DNA of 64,000 nucleotides from contig NC_089979.1 in NCBI RefSeq assembly GCF_036417845.1, forward strand, positions 45,454,775 to 45,518,774, in the 5' to 3' direction. Position 1 is the stretch's first letter; the number at the start of each line of letters is the position of its first letter. Shown here piece by piece: positions 35,094-47,745 of the stretch. Made by a program: the position numbers and the translations under genes. Under the pieces are notes generated by a model, which did not search any database, was not told the origin of the DNA, and saw only the letters and a list, made by a program, of their open reading frames with translations. This stretch comes from Apteryx mantelli (Eukaryota > Chordata > Aves > Apterygiformes > Apterygidae).

Positions 35094-35160
35094 GGGCCTA
35101 ATCCTGTAAATGTGCATGTTTAGCTCTGATTTCATCATGGCTCACTTACATGACTACTTT
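35094..35160 (+). repeat. Possible fragment of the same old repeat
   Basis: GGGCCTAATCCTGTAAATG, then TCACTTACATGACTAC, resembling the left part of the 34293 element. Only the left part is recognisable. Confidence 0.4.
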
Positions 35161-38100
35161 TAAGCCAAAGATTAGTTTGCAGATTTAAAGCTCAGCTGAA
35201 AACAGAACATCTCCATTTTGAAGCTTTGGCTTGTTTCTGACATTTGTTTTGCTGGTGTCTGGAATCCCCCTGAAATAATTCCAAGCACGTATCTACCTTT
35301 GAAGACTGTGATTATAAATATGCCTTTCTTTGTTTGTAGTGAGTGTCTGATACATGGGTGACATAGAAGGGGGTGTGTTTAAGAATAAAACAGAATTACA
35401 GTCAAAATACAGTGTGGTAATGCAATTTATCTTATAAACATCACTTGGGAAATCAAAACAGTTGGTACATGCTGAGACTTGGGGGTTTTTTGTACATAAA
35501 GTACACTTAAATATTACCTGAAGACCTACCAAATGTTTTTCATAACAGGAATAGTGACCAGATACCGTATTTTTTGTTTCATCTTAAGCATTTTAAAGGG
35601 CTAACTTTGTAGCAGTGCATATGTCTTTCAGTGTTTTTATATTATCTCCTTGAGTAGAGGTAACAATATGGAGTCTTAAAGTTGTCAAGAATTAGAATAA
35701 GTGACCTGAAATGGAAATGTGCAAAGAGCTATAAATTGTTCTAATCTACAAAAATAGATCAAATAATGATGTAAACTCTAAGACTAAAAGGAAAAAATGA
35801 GTGATCAATAGTAGCCTTTTTTGTTTTACATGATATTCAGAAGTTATTCTTAAAAACAATATCCAACAGTTGAATCAACCATTTTTAAAAAGGAGAATGA
35901 AGGACCAAAGCTTGACGTGATTGTACAGGCTCTCTCCCCCTCACACTACAATTATTATGATCTAATTAATCAATCTTTAATAAGCTGTTGTGATTTGGGA
36001 AACATGCTGCAGAATCACTGTCCTGCATGAAAGATTCAAGTCTCTTTTAAGGAAGATTCTTGTGAAAAAGGCATATAAATGTGAAGGAACAGCAGCAATA
36101 GCAGATGCAGCTAATGAAGTTTAGGAAATGTGTGGTAAAGGCTTCCTGAGTCCTCAGTTTTTAACCTCTTCCTCTCTAGATACATTGAAAAAATATCCCA
36201 TACATCTCTATTTCTTATCCCTTGCTTCTTTGTTTGAATTCTGGGCCATACACCTTTTGAAGGAAAAATAACTTACTCATAATTCACAGGCCATTTCACA
36301 GGCAGAATTCTATGTTGCCACCTATTTTATTAATGTTTTTATACATGTGGGAGAAGCTGTGTCATTCTGAATATGTGTCACACCCAGTGTTGTCTCTTAT
36401 CACGTCTGACCCAGATGATGCAATTTAGTGCCTTTTTCTGTGTATGGTTAAGATTAGGGCATGGCTGTGAGCAAGCCAGCTAAAGGACTTGGTAGGTAAG
36501 ACTGAGTTACTGTGACATTTAAGGAGATGAATGGTGGTTGCAGTAGAAGGAACATGGGACTCTTTGGGAGTTCTGGTCCATTATTGGCAACCTGGGCTCC
36601 TAAATTAGGAGTGGTTTTAGAAGGTTTTGGAAGTGTCACATCTTCTTCCATGGACGCAGAGTCTTGTAGACACAATGGCAGCATCTGCACTGTCTTCAAG
36701 TGCTTCTGAGGAACATCTTAGAAAGGGATACCTATGCCATAGTGTTTTCATGTTTCTGTTAAGATCCTTTAAGGTGCTTCCAGTGCACCCTTATGTGGGG
36801 TGCTCCTGGGTAAAACACTGATCTCAAATCTATGTGGCATCCTTCTTCCACTCATCCTTGCTCTACCTAAACTTAAATTTCCCTGCTCTACTTAAAAGGG
36901 TCTTGTCTGAATCTAAACATTATCCAACAGTGCTCATAATACAGCATGTGAACTTCGGCAAAAAATCTTCCCTGGTTCTTAGTGGCATATATAGTGGCAG
37001 ATCAAAGCCTTAAGCATTTGCTTCCATTGGTTTGGAGTAGGGCATTTGGAAGCTGTGCAGACAGCTTTCTCTGTTCCCAAATGTTGAGACACAAGTTATG
37101 ACTGCTGTCCCCTCCATCTCCCTGACATGTAAACCTCTCCTCCTCTTGGAGAAGAGCCTCTAGGCTTTATTCAGAGCTCACAATTACTCTTAGTTTGGCA
37201 GGCAGAAGACATGGCAACTTCCTGGGTTTGTGTGTTCTTAGGAAGAGAGTTCTGGGAATACAGTTCTAGGGGAGTGAGTCAGGAGACAAGATACACAGAA
37301 ATGTTCTAATTCTGCAAAAGAAAAAAAATCTTTACTGTTGTATAAATCAAGAAAGCTTGTCTCTTAGCACTTGGAGATGGTAAACAGAGAATGTACCCAT
37401 AGAAAATAGCGCTCAAGGGTCTTGATGTTGTATAGAAAATTCCATTGCCCCCACAGCCGTGGGTGACCATGAACCCCTTAACTGAAGCATGCCTCTCCTG
37501 CTGCCTCACCATAGTTGAGTAAAATGGGAGAAACAAAGGCTATGCAACCTACTCAGGTTGCAAAACCATTAAAAAACTAAGTCTATCTCACAGAACAGTA
37601 TTTTAATTGATACAGCATTGCGTATGTGGCTGCAAAACTAACACTATAAAACAAGTTTGGACTGAAATTTGTGGACTATTTTTCCTTGAAACGGGATTAC
37701 ATAATGAACAATATGAAGATATAATGGTGCATGGGCACCATAGTCATCACCACCAGTCAGACTCCACCTCCCAAGGACTGGTCTCCCTTTGGCTAGGTTT
37801 TCTGTGCATTTTGGCATATGAATGCATAGAAATTAAATTAAATTAAATGCATATAAAATAGCAAAATTGTCTAGTACATGGGAAGTGCTAGCAAGTGTCA
37901 GCTTTTCCAGTTTTGTTCAGTAAAAGATTATCAGCCTCTTGATAGTCTTTCCACTCTGCACCAGTTGGAGTTCATATGCAGCACAGGACTGTGTTTTCCA
38001 TGTCACAAGTGTCCTCTGTTCATCTAGAATCCACCCAAGGAAGGATCCTGGAATAATCTGAAACCAAGTGCTGGAGCACTGGACCCTGGAAACCTGCCCC

Positions 38101-41100
38101 TCACTGACTCTGTCAGAAGATATCTTCTCAACTGTTACCCTACAAAGAAGCCCTCCTTTGTCAGGAACTTTTGATAGATAAACTTCCTAGAATGCCACCA
38201 AGGAGATCTACATCCCACTGTGTGCTTTAGGGTCTACCTAAATCCAAAATGGAAACTGCTACCCAGGCACTCGAGAAATTGATGTAGTCAGAACATGACA
38301 GGGTGACACCATGAGGGACTAATGCATGGAGGGAGGAGGAAAAGGAGGACACCCTCCCTGTCTCTGCCCAGGAGGTGCTTCCAGTGTGAGCTTCATGAGC
38401 TTTGGAAAGTGACAGAGGCATTTTCCCCAAGGCATGTCTGTGGGGAATTGAATGGGACACCTGCTTCTATCCTTTGACTCTCTGAATTCCTTGTGTTTCA
38501 AGCAAAAGGATACATACCCCTCAGGTCCTCATGGTGCCAGTGGAATCTATTCTTCTCTCTTTTCTAGAAGTGTTTCTAAAAGTGTCAAGGTTCAGAAAAA
38601 CAGTGCTTTTTTTCAGTATGAAAGGTCAATTGATAAGGAGTCTCAGGGCTGGAAGGGCTGGAGTTACTGGTACTAATCCCTGGAACATGGCTTTGATGAG
38701 TGTTTTTGGAAGACTCACGGGGAGTATGCAGAGATAGGACATGGCCAGACCTGCTGGTAAACAAGATTATTAATTACTCAGGGATTCCTTCCCTCCCTTT
38801 TCAGCTCTGTACCCACCAAATGCACACCCTAATGTGCTAACTCTGAGCGCGCTGAGAAGGAACCTGTTCCATATGAATCATGAGGTGGCCAATGTTCACA
38901 GGGATATGTGCGTGACGTGACCTTCCTTGCCTGATTTTGCTATATCTGAGCACGGGAGAGTAGAAGGGCATGAGAGAAGTAGAGAGTAGAATTTGGCTCT
39001 TCCCTCCAGAAATACTTTGTGAGAATACTTCATCGTTACCTTCCCCCAACCCCCCAAACAGGAATCAGAGTTCATAAAGATGACAGACTGATTTTTTTTT
39101 TTAAATGGTGTTACAAAAAATGAATAGGGAGAAGGCATAGGTGGCCTGATTTTCCCCATGCAACACTGATGGGGAAAAAGTCAGAGATCCTTTTATTTTT
39201 TTGTATAAACTCAGTGTCTAGCCTGTTTCTTTTGCCACAGCCAGCTCTCCTAACTGTCACTGAGAAGCTTGCCACAACAAAATGCACCTGGTGGAAAAAA
39301 CACCTCGTGAGAGGCAGACTGAGGCAAAGGTGAGAACCCAGTTATCACCACAGAAGTTGGCTGATGGCTGGCTAGGAGAGAGGTTGTGTCAGTTCATGAG
39401 TTTCCTGTGCTGACTTTGCCCTGGGATAGCAGCCAGCGTGAAGTGCTCACCTCCCAGGCTAGTGTGTGTCTGTGTGGGGACTACATCACTGTCAGGGCTC
39501 TGCAGCACCTGGGCCCTCTTACAATGTGTTGGCATCGCTGCACTCAGGGCCATCAAGTAAAGTAGCTGTTTAAGAATCAAATGACGTGAACATGGGTATA
39601 CATGTGGTGCCAGCTGATACCATAGGTTTTGGTGTAGCCAGTTCCCACATAGGTTTTTGCTTGGTAAGTTATGTCTCCACATTTGCCTGGTTGTGTTTGA
39701 ACAAGGGAACCAGACAAATGGGAGGTAGGTTCACCCAGGTAGCTCTCTGCATGGTGCTCTGGAGGCGAGACAGGCTTTGGTTGTCCTATGTGTGAAGTTG
39801 AGGTGCTGCATGCGGCATGGGAGCTACCTATATTGCCTGTGGGCTGATACAATAGAGTTAGCAGCCAAATAAAATCACAAGGCAGGTATGAGATGTCCCT
39901 GAAGGAGAGACAGGCTGGGAAGGGGTTGCTGGCATGTATAACATGACAAGGTGCTGCACTATTTTGTGGATCATGTGGAGTTTTCTGGCACAAGACTATG
40001 GGCTAGACAGTCTGGAAATATTAGAAGTGCAATCAAGAACGTAGGATGTTTTCTCTGTCTGGCACCAAGAGAATCAAATTGTCTATACAATGCCTTGATC
40101 TCTAGGAGAGATCTGGGTGACAGTTTCTGCTCCCAGCAGTGTTCATGCTTTTTAAAATTAAATTGTGCATTTCTTAAAATTTGGAAGTATTCCAGGAAGT
40201 AAGGACTGGGATTCACATATAGCTTTTGTTCATCACAGACATCTCTGTAAAAATCACTGAAGAAGAGTTAGAGGAAGTTAAGCAAACATATACAATACAG
40301 GTATTGGAAAAGTGAATAAAGCATACCTCACTAAGTAAGAGGGCTCTAGCTTCTATTATTATTGAAATATCCTGCAAAACATTCTCTACTAGAAAATGTC
40401 TTTACAAAAAAAGAAAAGAAAAGGTTAAATGGCTTTGTTTCCCTCCCAAGGCTATTCAGAGAGTAGAGAGGGGGCTAGAGCAGATCAAGCTGGAAAAAGC
40501 CCCTAAGACAACAGTAACACATAGAGTTAATTATACATAAAACTGATGTTCTAGAAGTTTCTTGGCTGCTGCTTTATTCTTGTGTCCCTTAACTTTTAAA
40601 CTGAAGCAAGGCATGCCTGTTGCCAGACTGACAATATTAATTGATAAATTATTTTAGAAAAGTTAAGTAAAAACAGGCTGGTTGACTTCTGAAAGGAAGA
40701 CAACTGCTGAAGAAAAATACTTGTTAAGACACATGTAATTTGTTCATTGTATCTGCCCAAAATTTGGTGTGGCTCCATACAAAGCATTTTTAGTGTTCCA
40801 ATTAAAACTTGATATGACCTGTCAGCTGTAGAAAATGTTTGTGCTGGCTTTTGCCAATATCTGTCAGTGTTTGCTGGCTCTGCTTGTGTGTGCAGATGCT
40901 GTTTGAGGGTGCTGGCAGTAGGATGGCAAAGAAGGACCTCTGCTCCCCCAAAACACAGAAGGCACATGGCAAAAGGCTCTTAGCATTTCGTTTCTCCACG
41001 TACACAGGGCCAAAGTAAAAGGTGTTGCATCTGATGAAAACATGTACATGCTGTTTCTCATGTAATTTAACATTTCATCTGTCCTTTATCAAAAAAGCAA

Positions 41101-44100
41101 TCAGATTTCCCTTCTCCTTTTCCATAACCATTGAACATTTTGTTTGCTTTCCCTTTTCTATGCAATATAATCATTCCCCACCCGCCCTTGAAGGTACATG
41201 AATAGATGCATACTGCAAAAAAAGATTTGCAAAAAGGGTGATATCAGTGGGAGTGCCAACACTGGAAGACAGTTTATTTGATTTGCAGGGACATCTCTGT
41301 TCAGTGCACGCACCTGCCAAACTTGTAAGTGTAATGCTGACTGAATCCAGTGGTGCGCACCCCTAATTGTTACAGAGTTAACTACTTCAACTAGTGCCGC
41401 TGACACTCAGTGCTGGCCTTACACTTAAAGTGGTGGCTATGTACTCAGAACTACTGCTACTAAGTGTCATACTGAGCTTTCCATTGACATGAAAAAGGAG
41501 GATGCAGGTGTAATTATTTTTACATAATAGGTCATTTGCCTCTTGTCCTGAAGAAAGTTACCTGTTAGGTAAAAGTAATAATCTGCAGTTTTGCAAAGTA
41601 AAAGATAATGATGGGATATGACCTGTTAGAAGCCAGAAGAGCTATTTATGATCCTGGTATATTATCATCTCTGGTGGAGCTTCAAGTCAAACAGATCTAT
41701 AAGCCAGAAGCTTCTGAACTCTGCCACTTACGTGTTGAGTAATCCTCATGGTCATAAAGCACTTGATATTTTTCACATGCATTGAGTAATTGTGCCTCTC
41801 AAGATGCCATGTTATTTCAGGTAATTTTGTAGAACAAAAACTGTTCCAGTTCTGAATAAAAAAATTATGCAAAACTATGCTTTTGTCTCCCTGTCTCCCT
41901 TCTCTGGTGGAGATGAATGTAGTTTTGATCTTACCTGGAATCACATTCAGGATGTCTTAAAGATTTTTTTCAATATTATGAGAGCTCTGAGTAGGACTTT
42001 AACAAAGAAAGTTGCCCCTTGTAAAAATGAGACTATATCCTCTGTCTCACGTCTAAAGCCACAAGTTCCTGATAGTTGTTCCAAATCCTTTTCTTCTACC
42101 TTTTTAATTTAGGTAAGTGGAGCCCAGTTCAGTGTTTGGGAGAGATGTGTTACATAACATTTGTTCAGTGTAACAGATTTCAGTCAACACACTACTAGCT
42201 GAAACTTGGCAGTCTAGGCAGGCTGTAAAGCTAAATTCTGCATAGACATGTTTACCTTTTTTTTCCCTACAGAACACATTCAGGGAATTGCAGCAAATAC
42301 TGCGTTCTCATAAAAGAAGCCTTATTCCTTTATGCATTTGGAAATTTAATTGTCTGATGTTTTACACATTGAATTTGAACGCTAAAGCAGGTATGATACT
42401 TTCCTCATAGCTGATCACTGGCTGAGGCCTTATTCTTACCAGATGCCCAGTTTAGTATGGTCAGATATGCTGTGTACTTTTATAGCTGCTGTTTATTTGA
42501 AATCATAACACTCTGACCTGCTGTTGTATGGAGTTTCTTAATAAGTCTGAATTTTTATCTGCTTCATAGATGGGGTAGCTGACTTTCCATAACAGTTTAC
42601 CTTCCACTAATCCCTCCCAAATATACCAAACTTCCCTAATGTACCATACCTTACAGGTGTCTTCTTCTGGATCTAGATTCTAGATTCTTGGAAGGAATGT
42701 AATTAAAAAAATAAAATAGCATGTGCAGAAGTGGGTCAGTTTCTGGAATACCTATTACTCTCTTTTGAAGAAGTCTTCCTAATTCATCTTGAAGTTCTGG
42801 TCTAAAAATCTATTTTAGGTTATTATTCTGAGAAGAGGTGCCTTAATGATATTTTGACTTTTTTAATGTTTTGATATGTGAGGGTGTGAAGTGCTGACAG
42901 TGGAGGATGTAAAAATCTTTATTTTATAAACTTTAAAGATACAAACATTTATTAAATAATTGACCTTTTTGTAGCACTAGATCATACAATAATGCAATAG
43001 TTACTGCACATAAATCTGGCAAGCTTTTCTCAGAGTTAGACAATAATACCTACTATCTAAATATCACAAATGTGAACTTCAGAGGCTTTTAAAAAACACA
43101 GGTTTTACTTTCTCATTTGCTAGCATTCTGTTATGACTTTTATATATGTAGTATGTTTTTAAGTTATTCCACAGCTGGTTTTAAACCAGTTACCACTATG
43201 CAACCAATACTGCCAGAGTGCTAGCAATATTTTGTCTGCAGTCTCAGGCTATAAAACATCTATAAAATTTACTTTTTTCCTTGAGCTTTCTTCTGTTTTG
43301 GTAAGAGGATTATATGAGAAATCAACCCCTCCCCCCATTATCTACCCCTTTCTCTGCCAAAAAGACACGAGATATTAGTTCTAGTGCTCAGGAGAAAACA
43401 TTTTAAAGGCTCAATAGAATAAAGCAGATTAGTTAAAAACAAGTTTTCCAAAACTTGAAACTAAAATCAATTTAAACCAATTTTGGAAATGTTTAATAGT
43501 TGTCAGTACTTTCCTAAAGACAGTTTATTTAGGGCCAGTTAGTACTTGGCTTGTAAGCAACTATATTATGCAAGGAGTCCTTCCCTACCCACTACATCAT
43601 CACTGCAGCATTTTCCTCTCAGCCTAACAGTTCAACAGTGCTCTCACTGGATTTGTACTTTCTTATCCCAAAATTTTGAGTGGTTTCATTGGCGGATTTT
43701 AGCAGCAAGTCATCAACCACAAAGACACTCAATTCCTACAAGTTTTGCGAAAACAATCAGGTAGTTTGAAGAGACCCATATTAATGTCTTGACTGAAGGA
43801 AAGCCTTTAGTGTAAGCTTGCACTTTGTGGTACACCAGGTAATCAACTTGAGAGAGAGATTTATAAAGCTTTACGTTGTGTTCTGAGTTCACAGCCAACC
43901 TGATAGGCAAATCTAGAGGGAACCCAGCATTGTTTGGCCCTGGTGTGGCAGAGTGGTTTGTTTCTAGGACGGCAGAGCTTTTGGTCAGACCTCCCAAAGG
44001 CAGAACCATTCTGAAGTCCTCTCCATCAGCTCCAAAGAGCGGGTACACCACTGTCTAGTGATATCTCCCACTGAAGCCCATGCATTCGTGGATGGGATTT

Positions 44101-46519
44101 CTCTGTACATCATCTTGGGAGGAACTCTGTACTATCACTGCTCCGGAGAATGGCTTTGCAGCATGTCTGAGTACTCTAACAGCATTGTACAGTTCTTCAT
44201 GATGATTTTTCCCAATGGAGCAGAACCAGAAATTGTTTGTCTTTTTCTCAGAAAGAAAAGTCAAAAGTGAACGACACTATAGTGCACTCATAGTTTTGTC
44301 TCCACATTTGTGTTGCCCTGATAAGTATCAGAGGATAGATCACTCTAATACATGTATGAGTTTTGCGAGTTTAAAAGGAGTCCTGCTGTTGAAAGAGTGT
44401 TTTCTGGAGTCCTTTTTCAGCCTTTAGGTCTCTCTAAATGTTATTATGTGGGTTTGAAAAATGTACTGAGAAAGCAACTTTGTAGACGTGAATGCTCTAA
44501 ATATTTGCTCACTGAAGTGTTTTGGAATCGCTGGTCTGTGAAGCACTAGCTGGTGGCCTTAAGGCAGCTGACTGATCATGTTGTGCAGGCTCTGCCCCTG
44601 TTATGCCTGCTGCAGACACGAAGTGCTTGGAAGATGCTATCTCATGCAGTTCTGCAGGGTGGATACAGATGTTGTGTGACTGCAAACGGAAGTAGTGAGC
44701 TCTGCCTCTGTTGTGTTACAGCCCTTGTGATAAAAGTATTTGAGAAGTTCCACTCCCAAATTAAATAAGGGTAACCCTCTTCTCCTCAAAGAAGCACAGC
44801 CACCCAAAGCTCCCTCCTTAATAAAAAAGCAACTAAACAAACTTTAACAAGCATTTTTATGTGCTTTTTTATATGCTCTTTTGCATATTCACTCTGCTCT
44901 CAGTATTTTTTTTTTAATTTTGTTAAACTTCTTTCAGCATTTTCAGAAATATGACGTGGCATCATTGTGGTGTGATATATGAAACTACTTTTAAATGGAT
45001 TTTTTTACCAACTAATTAATGAGGAATATTTTAGACAAGTAAAATTCAAAGATCCTGAGTCCTTGAGTCTACTGTCATGATTTTGGGTGCAGCCATGTCT
45101 GAATGATGTGGAATTTTTAAAGAACTCTTCATGCTTGAAAACTGGTGACATAATATAAGCCTGGAGTCCTATAGGTCAGCCCTTTATTTCTAAACCTGTC
45201 ACTTGGAAAAAAAATGGGGGGAAGAACAGCAAGAGGTACAGCAAATGACTCCAGGGAATGTATGAATCTTCCTGAGAGAAAGTCAATTGCTTTTGTTAAA
45301 GATAACTAGAACTAGTACAGTAGCCCTGTGCGAGTTCTGTATATTGCATCTGCTTTGCAAAACAGGGTTGCAGTTTGGGATGCTTGGGCTGGCAGGGAAC
45401 GGAGTCTAGTCCTTCTGGCCTTGAGCTCTAATCTGCCAAGTTCACCCCAGACAGGAGGAGATTTGCCTCATTTTCTGACAAAATTCCTTTAAATAAAAAA
45501 TACAGAATTGCACAGAAAAGAAAAAGGTGCAAACAAAAATGGATTTTGTTACTTTGGTGCAACCAGACAGTTGCAGTAAAGAGTACCAGAACTGTTTATA
45601 GGGTTTAGCTTGTTAAACAGAAAACAAAACCGGATTCTTTCAGTCTTGGATATACCCCAAGATCAGCTTTTTTCAGTAGGAATTCTTGGGAGAAAGATGA
45701 CAAGTTGTCATCACTGGATAAAAATCAAGTTCTTGCTCAAGAGATACACGAGTGAAAGGGGTGACATTGAGTACCTAAGACTTCCAGGAAAGAGAGCATC
45801 AAGAAATGAAGAAGGAATAATTAAAATGTCAAAGCCTAGACATCTGTTGTGAGATATGGATTTCTTTCTCATCTTTGATTTCAGTCAAGGCTGTCCTTTC
45901 TCAGACTGCTCCGAGGGCTACATTTGGGAATGTAGTGATTAAAAGTGTTTTACTATTTGAATACTTTCATTCAGAACTGAGGAGAGAACAAAATGTGCTA
46001 TGAAATAAATTATATAGCATCAATGTCTTTTTGATGATCTTCATTAGTGTAAACATAATGTTGTAATACATTAATCTTTTCTACTCTCCTCTCTCTTCTT
46101 TCTTTCCATTTTTTTTTTAAGTAGGGTATCTGATACACCCTTACATAAGGTATAAGCAGAATTTTGATGATTATTTTAACATATTCTTTTTAATTTTTTA
46201 GCATATGTGAAGTGCAAACTCCTAGATTTCATACCCACAGTCTTAATTTCAAAAGGGGGTTGCTTGTTTGGTCCTGTTCAGGTCTGATTCTGAGCTATTT
46301 GGAAATAATCTTTGTAGGGAGGCATGTCTCTAACTTCTGATATTAAAAGCTATTATTCTCCTACAGTAATACAATTCATAGCAGTGATGAAGAGGCAGGA
46401 AGTTGCATTAGCCAACATTTTAGGCACTCCCAAATTAAAACTGTTTGAATCTCACAATCAGAGCCAGTCACATGATTTGCAAACTTGGAAGACAGGGAAA
46501 GTACTAAGAAACCAGAAGT

Positions 46520-47745
46520 AGTACTTACCTTTAGGAAGGAAGAGGGGTAAGAGAAAGAGGAAGAGAAGAGGGGGATGGGCAGTCATAGACGAATCAGCTA
46601 ACTCCAATTTCCAAATACGTCCTGGAATAGAAATTCCAAGTATCTTTAAGTACTTGAAAGATTACAAGGAGATGAATTACAATCAACAAAAAGTCATGTC
46701 AAGCCAATATCCTTTTTTGATAAGATAACAGGTTTTTTGGACAGAGGCATAAATTCAGTCTATCTTGGCATTATGGGGGTTTTTAATACTGTCTCCCATG
46801 ACATTCACATACAGTAAACAAGTTAGAGAAATATGGCCAAGGTAATGTTGAACTAGCTGTGTGTAACTTGAATGCAGTTTTCAAACAAGCTTGCTACTGA
46901 GAATACTGTCAAAAAAATAGAATATTTATTGGGTGGAGGCTTGTAAAGGTCTGTTCTGGGTTTGATACTAATCCATATATTAATTAACAGCCTAGGTAAT
47001 GGAAAGGAGGGTATGCTATTGAATAGCCATGAAACTGGAATAGGGGCTTAAAGCATGCTCAAATGCCATGGAACTGGAAGAGCTTAAAGCATGCTGGAGT
47101 ACTGGATCAATATTCTAAAAAAACCTGACAAGCCAGAGTAGTTTGGGGAGCAGAGGTAGAGGAGCAAGAAGCATTTCATGGGAAGATGTGCAAGATCTGC
47201 AGTTGGTAGGAGTTAGCTATTACAAAAAATACAGAATGTGGGACAACTGGAGAACTTCTACATAGCCATGAAGGTATCTGGGGTTACAGAGAATTCACTA
47301 ACTCAGTGTGCTTTTGCAAAGTCGTTTAATGGGAGGTATACAGGGAAAGTCAACCATTGTATAAGCAGGATGATAGTCCATAAAATACACTAATAAGTTT
47401 TTCCACTTTATTCAGTGTTATTAAGACCTTGCTGGAATCCCTGTCGAGGTCTGGACGCTACACTTCAATGAAGATATTGGACAAGACGATAATCCAGGGA
47501 CCAGCAAGAACAATCAGAACTGTAAATATCATAACCTACCAGAACATGTGGAAATTGCTGGATTGTTTGAACTAGGAAGAGGAGACCTGAGAGGACAAGA
47601 CTTTAAAATAGGTGAAACTGCCTCAGACAGGCATAGTTTGCTTTTTATGCCTGTGGCCAATAGATCAAGAAGCAATGGGTTTAAATGGCAGAAGGAACAT
47701 TAAGTTGGATACCTTTAGAATGTTTTTGCCAGCTAAGAATAGTTA
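46520..47745 (+). mobile_element. Decayed CR1-type LINE, 3' part of ORF2 and onward
   Basis: Successive blocks match the order of CR1 ORF2: GGGCAGTCATAGACGAATCAGC; CAATCAACAAAAAGTCATGTC; TTTTTAATACTGTCTCCCATG (coding F-N-T-V-S-H-D, the FDTVSHD region of the reverse transcriptase); GTCTGTTCTGGGTTTGATAC; and, past the domain, AATCCAGGGACCAGC, GAGACCTGAGAGGACAAG and GATCAAGAAGCAATGGGTTT. Many stops and indels make it inactive. Internal duplication of a TTAAAGCATGCT segment at about 47.05-47.09 kb. CR1 is the dominant LINE of birds and reptiles. Confidence 0.8.

Larger units (their letters stand above)
34136..46519. other. Intergenic, no supported gene
   Basis: Contains only short open frames in all frames. 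The longest is 138 codons on minus at 39577-39993, with no recognisable domain; two adjacent minus frames at 43713-44264 also have none. Two possible old inverted-repeat element ends are annotated separately. Confidence 0.65.

Noticed and set aside
39577..39993. 138-codon minus open frame
   Set aside because: Longest frame in the desert, but no domain, no splice or promoter context, and overlapping frames on plus; within what chance gives over 35 kb.
43690..44270. Two adjacent minus open frames as a possible frameshifted pseudogene
   Set aside because: Translations match no family I know, and the plus strand is equally open.
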